Positions 1-9,488 of a stretch of DNA of 14,701 nt are shown one piece after another. The stretch covers positions 1 to 14,701 of the forward strand of contig JAZNYQ010000024.1 of the NCBI GenBank assembly GCA_045594545.1, written 5' to 3'. How positions within the stretch are numbered: position 1 is the first letter of the stretch; each line of letters opens with the position of its first letter. Below the pieces are notes generated by a model. That model ran no database searches, was not told the DNA's origin, and saw nothing but the letters and a program-made list of their open reading frames with translations. A program made the translations under genes and the position numbers. The DNA comes from CAKSHC01 sp045594545. GTDB taxonomy: Bacteria; Bacillota; Clostridia; Oscillospirales; UMGS1783.

Positions 1-105
1 GCGCAGGTACTTATAGACCAGCGAGGACGGCATACCAAAACTCTTCATCAGGTACTTGTCCAGCCGTTGCCCCGCGTCATTTTTTGTGATCGTAATTTCT
101 TTCAT
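1..105 (-). CDS. RluA-family 23S rRNA pseudouridine synthase, N-terminal fragment
   Basis: This is the first 35 codons of a gene read leftwards and cut by the window edge. The translation begins MKEITITKNDAGQRLDKYLM, which resembles the start of Firmicutes RluA/RluC/RluD-type proteins: a short beta strand, then the N-terminal S4 RNA-binding domain with its GQRLDKYL motif. The family converts specific uridines of 23S rRNA to pseudouridine; the catalytic domain lies outside the window. The start at 105 is well constrained: an in-frame TGA lies five codons upstream (120-118), no ATG, GTG or TTG lies between, and family homology begins at this Met. No Shine-Dalgarno precedes it; only GAAAAT separates the ATG from a TACAAT -10 box, so the mRNA may be leaderless. 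It diverges from uvrB. Which uridine it modifies cannot be told from the fragment. Confidence 0.8.
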   Translation of the reverse strand, partial: MKEITITKNDAGQRLDKYLMKSFGMPSSLVYKYLR

Positions 106-111
106 ATTTTC

Positions 112-140
112 ATTGTATCATATTCTTTCGCTACTTGCAA
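112..140 (-). promoter_or_regulatory. Promoter of the pseudouridine synthase gene (leaderless type)
   Basis: Read on the minus strand there is TTGCAA (140-135), a 17-base spacer, and TACAAT (117-112) preceded by TG plus one base (TGATACAAT), an extended -10. Six bases (GAAAAT) separate the -10 from the ATG at 105, so transcription should begin on or beside the start codon. The -35 is weak (4 of 6 to TTGACA), but spacing and extended -10 are good. The TTGCAA hexamer is its own reverse complement and also serves the uvrB promoter. Confidence 0.55.
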
Positions 141-163
141 AGAAAAAAATCATGATGTATAAT
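135..163 (+). promoter_or_regulatory. Sigma-A promoter of uvrBA
   Basis: TTGCAA (135-140) and a perfect TATAAT (158-163) are separated by exactly 17 bases. Transcription would start near base 170, giving a leader of about 37 bases before the uvrB ATG. No LexA-type box of the Gram-positive GAAC-N4-GTTC form is visible in 106-206, so SOS control is not supported by the sequence here. The -35 hexamer is shared with the divergent promoter. Confidence 0.65.
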
Positions 164-180
164 ATATAGGATATACTATA
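158..180. repeat. AT-rich imperfect inverted repeat over the uvrB -10 and start point
   Basis: TATAATATAT (158-167) and ATATACTATA (171-180) form ten-base arms around AGG, matching at 9 of 10 positions. The repeat covers the -10 box and the predicted transcription start of uvrBA, where a repressor operator would sit. AT-rich DNA gives such palindromes by chance, so an operator role is only a suggestion. Confidence 0.35.
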
Positions 181-206
181 AAATATCTATCTTTTTGAGG
201 TTTGTG

Positions 207-2170
<1,964 letters not shown>

Positions 2171-2174
<4 letters not shown>

Positions 2175-4996
2175 ACGATCAAATCATCATAAAAGGGGCA
2201 CGGGAGAATAACCTCAAAAATATCGACGTTAACATTCCCCGTGACAAACTGGTCGTGCTGACCGGTCTTTCGGGATCGGGCAAGAGTTCGCTTGCCTTTG
2301 AAACGGTGTATGCCGAGGGGCAACGCCGCTACGTCGAGTCCCTCTCCTCTTACGCCCGCCAATTTTTAGGGCAGATGGACAAGCCTGACGTGGATGTGAT
2401 TGAAAACCTCTCTCCTGCCATCTCCATTGACCAGAAAACGACCTCCAAGAACCCCCGCTCGACGGTGGGTACCATTACCGAGATCTACGACTATCTGCGC
2501 CTACTGTACGCCAATATCGGTCTGCCCCATTGCCCCATTTGCGGCAAGGAGATCCGACAGCAGACCATTGACCAGATCGTTGACCGTATCCTGTCCCATG
2601 AATCGGGCACCAAGGCGCAGATCATCGCCCCTGTCATTCGTGGACGCAAAGGCGAATACCGTTCCTTGCTCGACGATATGCGCAAAAGCGGCTTTGCCCG
2701 TGCCATCGTAGACGGGATTCAATACAATTTAGACGAAGAGATTCCGCTGGATAAGAATAAAAAGCATAATATCGATATTATTGTTGATCGCATTGTCATC
2801 AAGGAAGAGGCGCGCGGGCGCATTGCCGACTCGGCCGAAACGGCCGCCAAGATCGGCAACGGCATGGTGGTACTGGATATTATTAACGGGGAGCGTATCC
2901 TCTTTTCTCAGAAATATGCCTGCCCCGACCATGAGGTCACCATTGAGGAATTGGTTCCTCGTATGTTCTCCTTTAACAATCCGTTTGGCGCCTGTCCGTC
3001 CTGTACGGGACTGGGCACCTTGCTTCAGGTCGATCCCGATCTGGTGGTGCCCGACAAGTCGGTTTCCCTGCGTGAGGGAGCCATTATGGCCAGTGGTTGG
3101 AATGCCAAAGATCCCTCCTCCATCGGCACCATGTATTTTTCGGCCATTGCCAATGAATACGGCTTTACTCTGGACACGCCTTTTGCCGATATTCCTGAGG
3201 CGGGCAAACAGGCTGTTCTGTACGGTACAGGCAATAAAAAGTTGCATCTGAAACGTCCCTTTGGCGGCGGTAATTCCGAATATGATGCGCCGTTTGAGGG
3301 TGTAATCCACAATCTGGAGCGCCGCTATAAGGAGACAAACTCCGATTTCATGCGTAATGAATTGGAAAATTTCATGTCAACCATTCCCTGCCCCGATTGC
3401 CACGGACATCGCTTGAACAAGATGGCGCTGGCTGTGACGGTAGGCGGAAAGAATATCTATGAACTGACCCTGATGTCCATCTCCGACCTGCTTGCTTTTA
3501 TTGAGGGGCTGACGCTGACCGAGAAAGAGACCTACATTGCCGCGCAGATCCTGAAAGAGATCAAGGAACGGCTGGGCTTTTTGGTATCGGTTGGTCTGGA
3601 CTATTTAAGTCTGGCCCGCTCGGCGGGTACCCTTTCGGGCGGCGAGAGCCAGCGCATCCGTTTGGCGACCCAGATCGGGTCATCGCTGATGGGGGTCATT
3701 TATATCTTAGACGAGCCGAGCATCGGCCTACACCAAAAAGACAACGAGAAACTGATTGCCACCCTTAAAAAGTTGCGGGATCTGGGCAATACCCTATTGG
3801 TCGTTGAACATGACGAGGACACCATGCGTGCCGCCGATCAGATCATCGATATCGGTCCCGGTGCGGGCGTGCACGGCGGGTATCTGGTGGCCCAAGGCAC
3901 CCTCGAAGAAATCGAAGCCTGCGAAGACTCGATCACGGGACAGTATCTATCGGGGAAAATGACAATCCCCATTCCCAAAAAGCGGCGAGAGGGCAATGGC
4001 AAATGCCTGACTGTGCGCGGTGCGGCCGAGAACAATCTTAAGGAGATCGACGTATCGGTGCCGCTGGGTACCTTTACCTGCGTAACCGGCGTTTCAGGTT
4101 CGGGCAAGAGTTCTTTAGTCAACGAAATTTTGTCCAAATCCCTCTCCATTACTCTCAATGGCGCCATCAAGGTGCGCCCCGGCAAACATACCGCCATTGA
4201 AGGCGTGGAAAATCTGGATAAAGTGATCGTGATCGACCAGTCCCCCATCGGGCGCACGCCCCGCTCCAATCCCGCCACCTATACGGGGTTGTTTACCGAT
4301 ATCCGCGAGGTGTTCGCCTCTCTGCCGGACAGCAAGATGCGCGGCTTTAACGCCGGCCGTTTTTCCTTTAATATCAAGGGCGGGCGGTGCGAAGCCTGCG
4401 AGGGCGACGGCATTCTCAAGATCGAAATGCACTTTTTGCCCGATGTATACGTGCCCTGCGAGGTCTGCGGCGGCAAGCGGTATAATCGGGAGACCTTAGA
4501 GGTGAAATATAAGGGTAAGAACATCAACGATGTACTGGAAATGACCATTGAGGAGGGTGCACAGTTTTTCTCGGCCTATCCCAAACTCTCCCGCAAACTG
4601 CAAACGCTGTGCGATGTGGGACTGGGGTATGTCAAGATCGGACAGAGTTCCACCACCCTTTCGGGCGGTGAGGCGCAACGCGTGAAATTAGCCACCGAAC
4701 TGTCCCGCCGCTCGACCGGCAAGACCCTCTATATTTTAGACGAGCCGACCACGGGCCTGCATATGCACGATGTGGCCAAACTCATTGAGGTGCTGAATAA
4801 ATTGGTCAAGTCGGGCAATACGGTGCTGGTGATCGAGCATAATCTGGATATGATCAAGATCGCCGATCACATCATTGATCTGGGTCCCGACGGCGGGGAC
4901 AAGGGCGGACACATCGTAGCCCAAGGCACTCCCGAACAGGTGGCGCAGGTCGAGGGCAGTTACACGGGAGAATTCCTGCGGAAAGTGCTCAAATGA
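2171..4996 (+). CDS. uvrA: Excinuclease ABC subunit A
   Basis: UvrA is the dimeric ABC ATPase that scans DNA for distorting lesions and loads UvrB. The 941 residues match the family length. First ATPase half: Walker A GLSGSGKS (32-39), signature LSGGESQ (488-494), Walker B YILDEPSIGL (511-520). Second half: GVSGSGKS (640-647), LSGGEAQ (830-836), YILDEPTTGL (854-863). The C-terminal zinc module is canonical (Cys740, 743, 763, 766). The first zinc module reads C251-x2-H254 ... C275-x2-C278, with His in place of the usual second Cys; His can still bind zinc. A further CPIC pair lies at 121-124. The start is set by GGAGAG (2159-2164) six bases before the ATG and by the ATGA overlap with uvrB. No terminator is visible after the stop, so reading through into yicC is likely. 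Confidence 0.98.
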
Positions 4997-5025
4997 TTGA
5001 CAGGATAAGGAAATTTTGTTATAAT
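4997..5025 (+). promoter_or_regulatory. Consensus extended -10 sigma-A promoter of the yicC operon
   Basis: TTGACA (4997-5002), a 17-base spacer and TATAAT (5020-5025) match both consensus hexamers, and TGT precedes the -10 (TGTTATAAT), supplying the extended -10 motif. The -35 begins at the base after the uvrA stop codon. Transcription should start near 5032, leaving a leader of about 34 bases with AAGAGG at 5053-5058 before yicC. A promoter this close to ideal suggests strong constitutive expression of the gmk-rpoZ-priA operon unless an operator tempers it. Confidence 0.88.
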
Positions 5026-5053
5026 TATAAGATAAGAAAATCGGATTTCCTTA
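5006..5053. repeat. Nine-base perfect inverted repeat flanking the yicC promoter core
   Basis: TAAGGAAAT (5006-5014) and ATTTCCTTA (5045-5053) are exact reverse complements separated by 30 bases. The left arm lies in the -35/-10 spacer and the right arm abuts the yicC Shine-Dalgarno site, sharing its first A. A transcript from the local promoter holds only the right arm; a transcript reading through from uvrA holds both and could fold next to the ribosome site, with extra pairing of TTTT (5014-5017) to AAAA (5037-5040). Its function is unknown. Confidence 0.4.
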
Positions 5054-5065
5054 AGAGGTAACAAT

Positions 5066-5944
5066 ATGTTAAAAAGCATGACAGGATATGGACGCGCGTC
5101 GCAGGATTTTGGCAACAAGCGTCTCTCCGCCGAGATCAAGGCGGTCAATCACCGTTTTTTTGAATGCACGGTGCGCACCCCCCGCGGTTACTCCTTTTTA
5201 GAGGAGATCGTGCGCGGACGCATCGGCGAACAGGTCAAGCGCGGCAAGATCGAGGTATACATCTCCATTGAGAATCTGGGAGATGATCCCGTGGAAGTTT
5301 CTTATAACGATGCCTATCTTTCGGGCTGGCTCTCGGCGTTGCACGCCATCGGCAAAGACCATAAATTGAAAAACGACCTCAAACTCTCGGACATTGCCGT
5401 CAACCGCGATATCTTCTCGGTGCGCAAGCCCGACGAGGATCAGGAAGCGCTGGGTGAAGCGGTACTGGCCGTGGTAGCCGAGGCGCTGACGGCCTTCCTT
5501 GCCGCCCGCGAAAAAGAGGGCGCACGCTTGGTAGCCGATATTGAAAAGCGGCTGGATGCCATTGCTGCTCACGTAGACACGATTGACACTCGCTCGCCGC
5601 AGACGGTACAGGAATACCGCGAAAAACTGCTGGTGCGCATGCAGGAGGCGCTGGGCAACACGACGGTGGATGAAGGCCGACTGCTCACCGAGGCGGCCAT
5701 TTATGCCGACAAGGTCACGGTGGCCGAAGAGACCACCCGACTTCGCACCCATATTGATAATTTCCGCTCCCTGCTGGCAGGCAACGGCCCGATCGGTAAG
5801 AAGCTCGACTTTTATATGCAGGAGATGAACCGTGAGATCAACACCACCGGTTCCAAGTGCAACGATGTGGAGATGGCCAAGGTGGTCATCGAGGTCAAGA
5901 GCGAACTGGAGAACATTCGCGAACAGATCCAGAACATTGAGTGA
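5066..5944 (+). CDS. yicC: YicC/YloC-family endoribonuclease
   Basis: This 292-residue protein matches the YicC/YloC family in length and sequence. It opens with MLKSMTGYGRA, the family's N-terminal hallmark, and ends with the C-terminal DUF1732 region carrying EMNREINTTGSK (253-264) and a helical tail. Members have been reported as cytoplasmic endoribonucleases that act in RNA turnover; the substrate in this organism cannot be inferred. AAGAGG (5053-5058) lies seven bases before the ATG. It is the first gene after the consensus promoter and sits upstream of remA and gmk, the same order as yloC-remA-gmk in Bacillus subtilis. The remA start lies eight bases after its stop. Confidence 0.93.
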   Translation: MLKSMTGYGRASQDFGNKRLSAEIKAVNHRFFECTVRTPRGYSFLEEIVRGRIGEQVKRGKIEVYISIENLGDDPVEVSYNDAYLSGWLSALHAIGKDHKLKNDLKLSDIAVNRDIFSVRKPDEDQEALGEAVLAVVAEALTAFLAAREKEGARLVADIEKRLDAIAAHVDTIDTRSPQTVQEYREKLLVRMQEALGNTTVDEGRLLTEAAIYADKVTVAEETTRLRTHIDNFRSLLAGNGPIGKKLDFYMQEMNREINTTGSKCNDVEMAKVVIEVKSELENIREQIQNIE

Positions 5945-5952
5945 GGCAGATC

Positions 5953-6231
5953 ATGAAATATTCCAATAAACTGATCAACATTGGCTTTGGTAACATGGTG
6001 GCGGCATCCCGCGTGGTGGCCATTGTGTCCCCCGAATCGGCGCCCATCAAGCGTATCATCTCCGAAGCCAAGGACCGCGGCATACTCATTGATGCTACAT
6101 ACGGCCGCCGTACCCGTGCGGTCATTATTACCGATTCCGATCATATCGTGCTTTCGGCCATTCAGCCCGAAACCATCTCCAACCGTGCCTATGACATTGA
6201 GGATGAGGGTGACGAGGAGGACGAGGCATGA
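5953..6231 (+). CDS. remA: RemA family DNA-binding regulator (DUF370)
   Basis: In Bacillus subtilis RemA is a DNA-binding activator of biofilm-matrix and osmoprotection genes; the role here is inferred from family only. The 92-residue protein contains the conserved blocks NIGFGNMVAASRVVAIVSPE (9-28), SAPIKRII (29-36) and DATYGRRTRAVIITDSDH (47-64), whose Arg pair belongs to the DNA-binding surface. After residue 78 comes an acidic tail, AYDIEDEGDEEDEA. The ATG at 5953 is chosen because GTGAGG (5941-5946) lies six bases upstream and the family begins there; an in-frame GTG at 5941 is part of that ribosome site. The acidic-tail codons contain GAGGAGG (6214-6220), the ribosome site for gmk, and the two genes overlap by ATGA. 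Confidence 0.93.
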   Translation: MKYSNKLINIGFGNMVAASRVVAIVSPESAPIKRIISEAKDRGILIDATYGRRTRAVIITDSDHIVLSAIQPETISNRAYDIEDEGDEEDEA

Positions 6232-6803
6232 CACAGGGCAAAGTTATTATTCTGTCCGGTCCGTCGGGTGTCGGTAAGGGCACGATCGTAAAAGAACTGC
6301 TCCGCCGCTTTCCGCATCTGACATTATCGGTATCGGCCACCACCCGCGCACCGCGTGAGGGCGAGCGGGACGGTCGCGAATATTACTTTATTACCAAGGA
6401 CGACTTTGAGCAGCGCATCGAAAAGGGCGAAATGCTCGAATATGCCCGTTATGTGGACAACTATTACGGCACGCCTGCCGATGCCGTCAAGCACCAACTG
6501 GCCAAAGGCTTGGGCGTGATCTTAGAGATTGAGGTGCAAGGCGCTAAGCAGGTCATGAGTAAGATTGCGGATGCGGTGAGTATTTTCATTCTGCCGCCCG
6601 ACCGTCAGGCGCTCATCGACCGTTTGCACGGTCGCGGCACCGAGGCGGAAGATGTCATCCAAAAACGAGTGGCCATGGCGCTGTCGGAACTGGACACGGC
6701 CGATCAGTATCGGTACCGAGTTGTCAACGATGATCTGGACGATGCCATTGCCGACGTCATTGACATTTTGGAAAAAGAACAAGTTTGTATTGATTTTAAT
6801 TAA
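6228..6803 (+). CDS. gmk: Guanylate kinase
   Basis: Guanylate kinase phosphorylates GMP to GDP with ATP, an essential cytoplasmic step in guanine nucleotide supply that also sets the substrate pool for (p)ppGpp. The 191 residues show the P-loop GPSGVGKGT (11-19), the GMP-binding segment SVSATTRAPREGE (34-46), NYYGTP (78-83), EVQGA (102-106) and the lid-region RGTE (137-140). The length is at the short end of the family but complete. The start overlaps the remA stop (ATGA), with GAGGAGG seven bases upstream inside remA. Placement between remA and rpoZ is the classic Firmicutes arrangement. Confidence 0.97.
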   Translation: MTQGKVIILSGPSGVGKGTIVKELLRRFPHLTLSVSATTRAPREGERDGREYYFITKDDFEQRIEKGEMLEYARYVDNYYGTPADAVKHQLAKGLGVILEIEVQGAKQVMSKIADAVSIFILPPDRQALIDRLHGRGTEAEDVIQKRVAMALSELDTADQYRYRVVNDDLDDAIADVIDILEKEQVCIDFN

Positions 6804-6819
6804 AAGAGGTATAGAGAAC

Positions 6820-7035
6820 ATGGATATGAAGAAATTGTCCACCGAACAACTGGTTAAAGACAAGGAGATCTCCCGTTACTCCCTGATTTCGGGCGTAGCC
6901 AAGCGTGCTCGCATCATTGCCGAGGAAAACGAAGCAAACGGTGTGCATACCGATGACAAGGCCGTCGTCATCGCCGCCGAGCAGTACGCCGACGGGCTGT
7001 ATGAGATCGTTTCCCACGTAGAAACCGAAGACTGA
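6820..7035 (+). CDS. rpoZ: DNA-directed RNA polymerase omega subunit
   Basis: Omega is the small subunit that helps fold and stabilise the beta-prime subunit of RNA polymerase. This 71-residue protein carries the typical SRYSLISGVAKRARIIAE segment (18-35), with the AKRAR core, followed by DDKAVVIAAEQYADGLYEI (45-63), and matches short clostridial omegas. The ATG at 6820 has AGAGG (6805-6809) ten bases upstream. A second in-frame ATG at 6826 is possible and would remove two residues, but with poorer spacing. It lies 16 bases after gmk, the usual neighbour. A stable hairpin follows six bases after its stop. Confidence 0.92.
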   Translation: MDMKKLSTEQLVKDKEISRYSLISGVAKRARIIAEENEANGVHTDDKAVVIAAEQYADGLYEIVSHVETED

Positions 7036-7040
7036 AAAAG

Positions 7041-7066
7041 GGCGGCATCATGCCGCCATTTTCATT
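7041..7066 (+). terminator. Hairpin between rpoZ and priA, possible weak terminator or attenuator
   Basis: GGCGGCA (7041-7047) and TGCCGCC (7051-7057) form a seven-pair GC-rich stem with a TCA loop, preceded by five A residues (7034-7038 region) and followed by ATTTTCATT. The interrupted T-tract makes it a weak intrinsic terminator, probably giving partial termination. It could instead be a processing or stability element. It fills the gap just before the priA ribosome site (AAGGAG, 7069-7074). Confidence 0.5.
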
Positions 7067-7078
7067 GAAAGGAGCACC

Positions 7079-9478
7079 ATGATCGCACGCGTTGCCGTTG
7101 AAAATATGCCCTTTTTTGCGGGCGGCACCTACGACTATCTCGTACCCGAACACCTTTCCGATAAGGCGCTGGCGGGTGCGCGTGTTGTTGTGCCTTTCGG
7201 CCGTGATCGGCGTGCGGGATTTATCCTCTCCCTTTCTGAAACGTCTGATTTTTCGGGCAAACTCAAGCCCATTGCCACGGTAGCCGAGGACGATTACCGT
7301 GTCAGCGCCGAAATGCTGGAGTTGGCGCAGTTTATGAGCGAGCAGTATGTCACGCCCGTCTACGACTGCCTCAAAACCATGCTCCCTGCCGGACTGGAAA
7401 TGAAGACCGAAGCCCTCTATCGTTTGGGCACTGTACCCGCTCCGCCCGAACAGGAAGAACTGGTCGGGTGCGTACGGGATCGGGAGCCGATCGGCGAAAA
7501 GGACCTGCTTGCCCTGTTTCCGCAAGCAAAACCGGCACTGACCCGCCTGTGCGAGGATGGCGTACTCATCCGCTCCTATCGGGACAAGCGGGCGCTGGGT
7601 GACCGTACGGTGTCTACCGTGCGTCTTGCCTGCACCCCCGAAGCGGCTACGGCGTATTGCGAGGGCAAGATCAATGAGCGCGCCCGCGGTGCCGTCGAAT
7701 ACCTGCTCGTGCAAGGTGAAACCGACAAGACCGACCTGTGTTATATGACGGGCGTGACCCCCGCACAACTTACCACCCTAAAAAAGAACGGCATTATTGC
7801 CTTTGGCCGCCGTGAAGTGCGCCGCATGACCACCGAACGGTATGACGAATCGGCCAAAACGGCCACCCTTTCGCCCGACCAACAACGGGTCGCCGATGAG
7901 ATTGGCGCGCATTTGGGTGAGTTTGGGGTTGACCTGCTCTACGGCGTGACGGGATCGGGTAAGACTCATGTCTTTTACGATCTGCTCGATCGGGTGCTGG
8001 CACGCGGCGAGAGCGCCATCGTGATGGTGCCCGAAATTATGCTGACGGTGCAGTTGACCGCCCGCCTGCGCGGTCGCTACGGCGACACGGTGGCGGTGAT
8101 GCACTCCGACCTCTCCCCCGGTGCGCGGCTCGACGAGTGGAAGCGCATGAAAGAGGGGCAAGCCAAAATTGCCGTCGGCACCCGCACTGCCGTTTTTGCC
8201 CCCTTTGATAACATCGGGCTGATCGTCATGGATGAGGAGCAGGAACACACCTATAAATCGGAGTTTTCCCCTAAATTTCATGCCAAAAGCGTGGCCATCC
8301 GCCGCGCGCGGTATCATAACTGTCCCGTACTGCTCTCCTCGGCCACACCCAGTGTGGACAGTCGGTATCTGGCGCAAAAGGAGAAGTACCGCTTTCATGT
8401 CCTGCAGGGGCGGTTTAACGGCGCAGGTGCCCCGCCTACCAAACTGGTGGATATGCGGCGGGAGTTGCGGGACGGCAATTCCTCCATTTTTTCGCGCGAC
8501 TTGCAAAAGGAATTGGCCGAGAATCTGGCCCGCGGCGAACAAAGCATCTTATTCATCAACCGTCGGGGCTTTCACACCTTTATTTCCTGCCGTTCCTGCG
8601 GTTATGCCATGAGTTGTCCCCATTGTTCCATCGGCATGACCTATCACATCAAAAATAATCGGCTTATGTGTCATTATTGCGGGCACAGCGAGCCGGTGCC
8701 TACCGTTTGTCCCGAGTGCGGAAGTGAGCACATTCGCTTCTTCGGCACCGGCACCCAGCGGGTCGAGATGGAGTTGCAAGCCCTTTTCCCGCAGGCGCGC
8801 ATCCTACGTATGGATGCTGACACCACGGCCGGACGGCTGGCGCACGAACAACTGCTGACTCAGTTCGATTCGGGGCAGTACGACATTTTGCTGGGTACCC
8901 AGATGGTAACCAAAGGGCTGGACTTCCCGAAAGTAACCTTGGTTGGCATCTTGGCCGCCGATGCTTCCCTCTACAGCGACGATTACCGTGCCGGTGAGCG
9001 CACCTTTTCGCTGATCACGCAGGTCATCGGTCGTGCGGGACGCAGTGCACTGCCCGGGCGTGCCCTGATCCAGACCTACAGCCCCGATCATGAACTGCTC
9101 TCGCTGGGGCTGGCACAGGATTATGACGGATTCTACGATCGGGAGATTGCCTTACGCAAGATGATGCTCTATCCCCCCTATTCCGATCTGTGTCAACTGA
9201 TCTTCAGCGGCGAAGACCCGAAAGAAACGCTGGATACCGCCGATCGGTTCAAAGAGCGGTTGATGGAGAAGATGACCGAGGAGAAACTACCCATGTCGGG
9301 CATCGGGCCTGCCCCTTGCCGCATGGCGAAAGTCGGCGGGCGGTACCGTTTCCGCCTGCTCATCAAATGCCGTGCCAATTCCGCTTTCCGTACAGTACTG
9401 CGGCAGGTGCTCGAAGAGATGAAAACCAACAAAGGCGTTCGGATCGATACCGATATCAATCCCTACACCTTACAATAA
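7079..9478 (+). CDS. priA: Primosomal replication restart helicase PriA
   Basis: PriA recognises abandoned replication forks and reloads the replisome; it is a superfamily 2 3'-to-5' helicase. The 799 residues, close to Bacillus-type length, contain the N-terminal fork-binding region (1-100, with GGTYDYLVPE at 15-24), Walker A GVTGSGKT (289-296), the DEEQ motif II (385-388), LLSSATPS (418-425), the zinc-binding insertion with eight Cys (504, 507, 513, 516, 531, 534, 544, 547), GTQMVTKGLDFP (606-617), motif VI QVIGRAGR (648-655) and a complete C-terminal domain. AAGGAG (7069-7074) precedes the ATG by four bases. It lies directly after rpoZ; coaBC, which separates the two in Bacillus subtilis, is absent. 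The stop codon TAA is part of the def ribosome site. Confidence 0.97.
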   Translation: MIARVAVENMPFFAGGTYDYLVPEHLSDKALAGARVVVPFGRDRRAGFILSLSETSDFSGKLKPIATVAEDDYRVSAEMLELAQFMSEQYVTPVYDCLKTMLPAGLEMKTEALYRLGTVPAPPEQEELVGCVRDREPIGEKDLLALFPQAKPALTRLCEDGVLIRSYRDKRALGDRTVSTVRLACTPEAATAYCEGKINERARGAVEYLLVQGETDKTDLCYMTGVTPAQLTTLKKNGIIAFGRREVRRMTTERYDESAKTATLSPDQQRVADEIGAHLGEFGVDLLYGVTGSGKTHVFYDLLDRVLARGESAIVMVPEIMLTVQLTARLRGRYGDTVAVMHSDLSPGARLDEWKRMKEGQAKIAVGTRTAVFAPFDNIGLIVMDEEQEHTYKSEFSPKFHAKSVAIRRARYHNCPVLLSSATPSVDSRYLAQKEKYRFHVLQGRFNGAGAPPTKLVDMRRELRDGNSSIFSRDLQKELAENLARGEQSILFINRRGFHTFISCRSCGYAMSCPHCSIGMTYHIKNNRLMCHYCGHSEPVPTVCPECGSEHIRFFGTGTQRVEMELQALFPQARILRMDADTTAGRLAHEQLLTQFDSGQYDILLGTQMVTKGLDFPKVTLVGILAADASLYSDDYRAGERTFSLITQVIGRAGRSALPGRALIQTYSPDHELLSLGLAQDYDGFYDREIALRKMMLYPPYSDLCQLIFSGEDPKETLDTADRFKERLMEKMTEEKLPMSGIGPAPCRMAKVGGRYRFRLLIKCRANSAFRTVLRQVLEEMKTNKGVRIDTDINPYTLQ

Positions 9479-9488
9479 GGAGTGTACT

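Noticed and set aside
195..206. TTG (195) or GTG (204) as the uvrB start
   Set aside because: TTG overlaps the TGAGG ribosome site and GTG would leave only three bases; ATG 207 has six-base spacing and matches the family N-terminus.
106..206. LexA (SOS) operator upstream of uvrBA
   Set aside because: I searched by eye for GAAC-N4-GTTC-like sequences on both strands and found none.
2729..3310. Minus-strand open frame of 193 codons opposite uvrA
   Set aside because: It mirrors uvrA codons and has no homology or ribosome site.
5941..5952. GTG at 5941 as the remA start
   Set aside because: This GTG is part of the GTGAGG ribosome site, and RemA homologues begin at the ATG at 5953.
6968..7768. 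Long minus-strand open frame opposite rpoZ and priA
   Set aside because: It overlaps well-identified genes, spans the intergenic hairpin, resembles no family I recognise and has no ribosome site. Long antisense frames are expected from the codon bias of this DNA.
7778..8542. Minus-strand open frame of 254 codons opposite priA
   Set aside because: It is a shadow of the conserved helicase domain with no recognisable motif or start signal.
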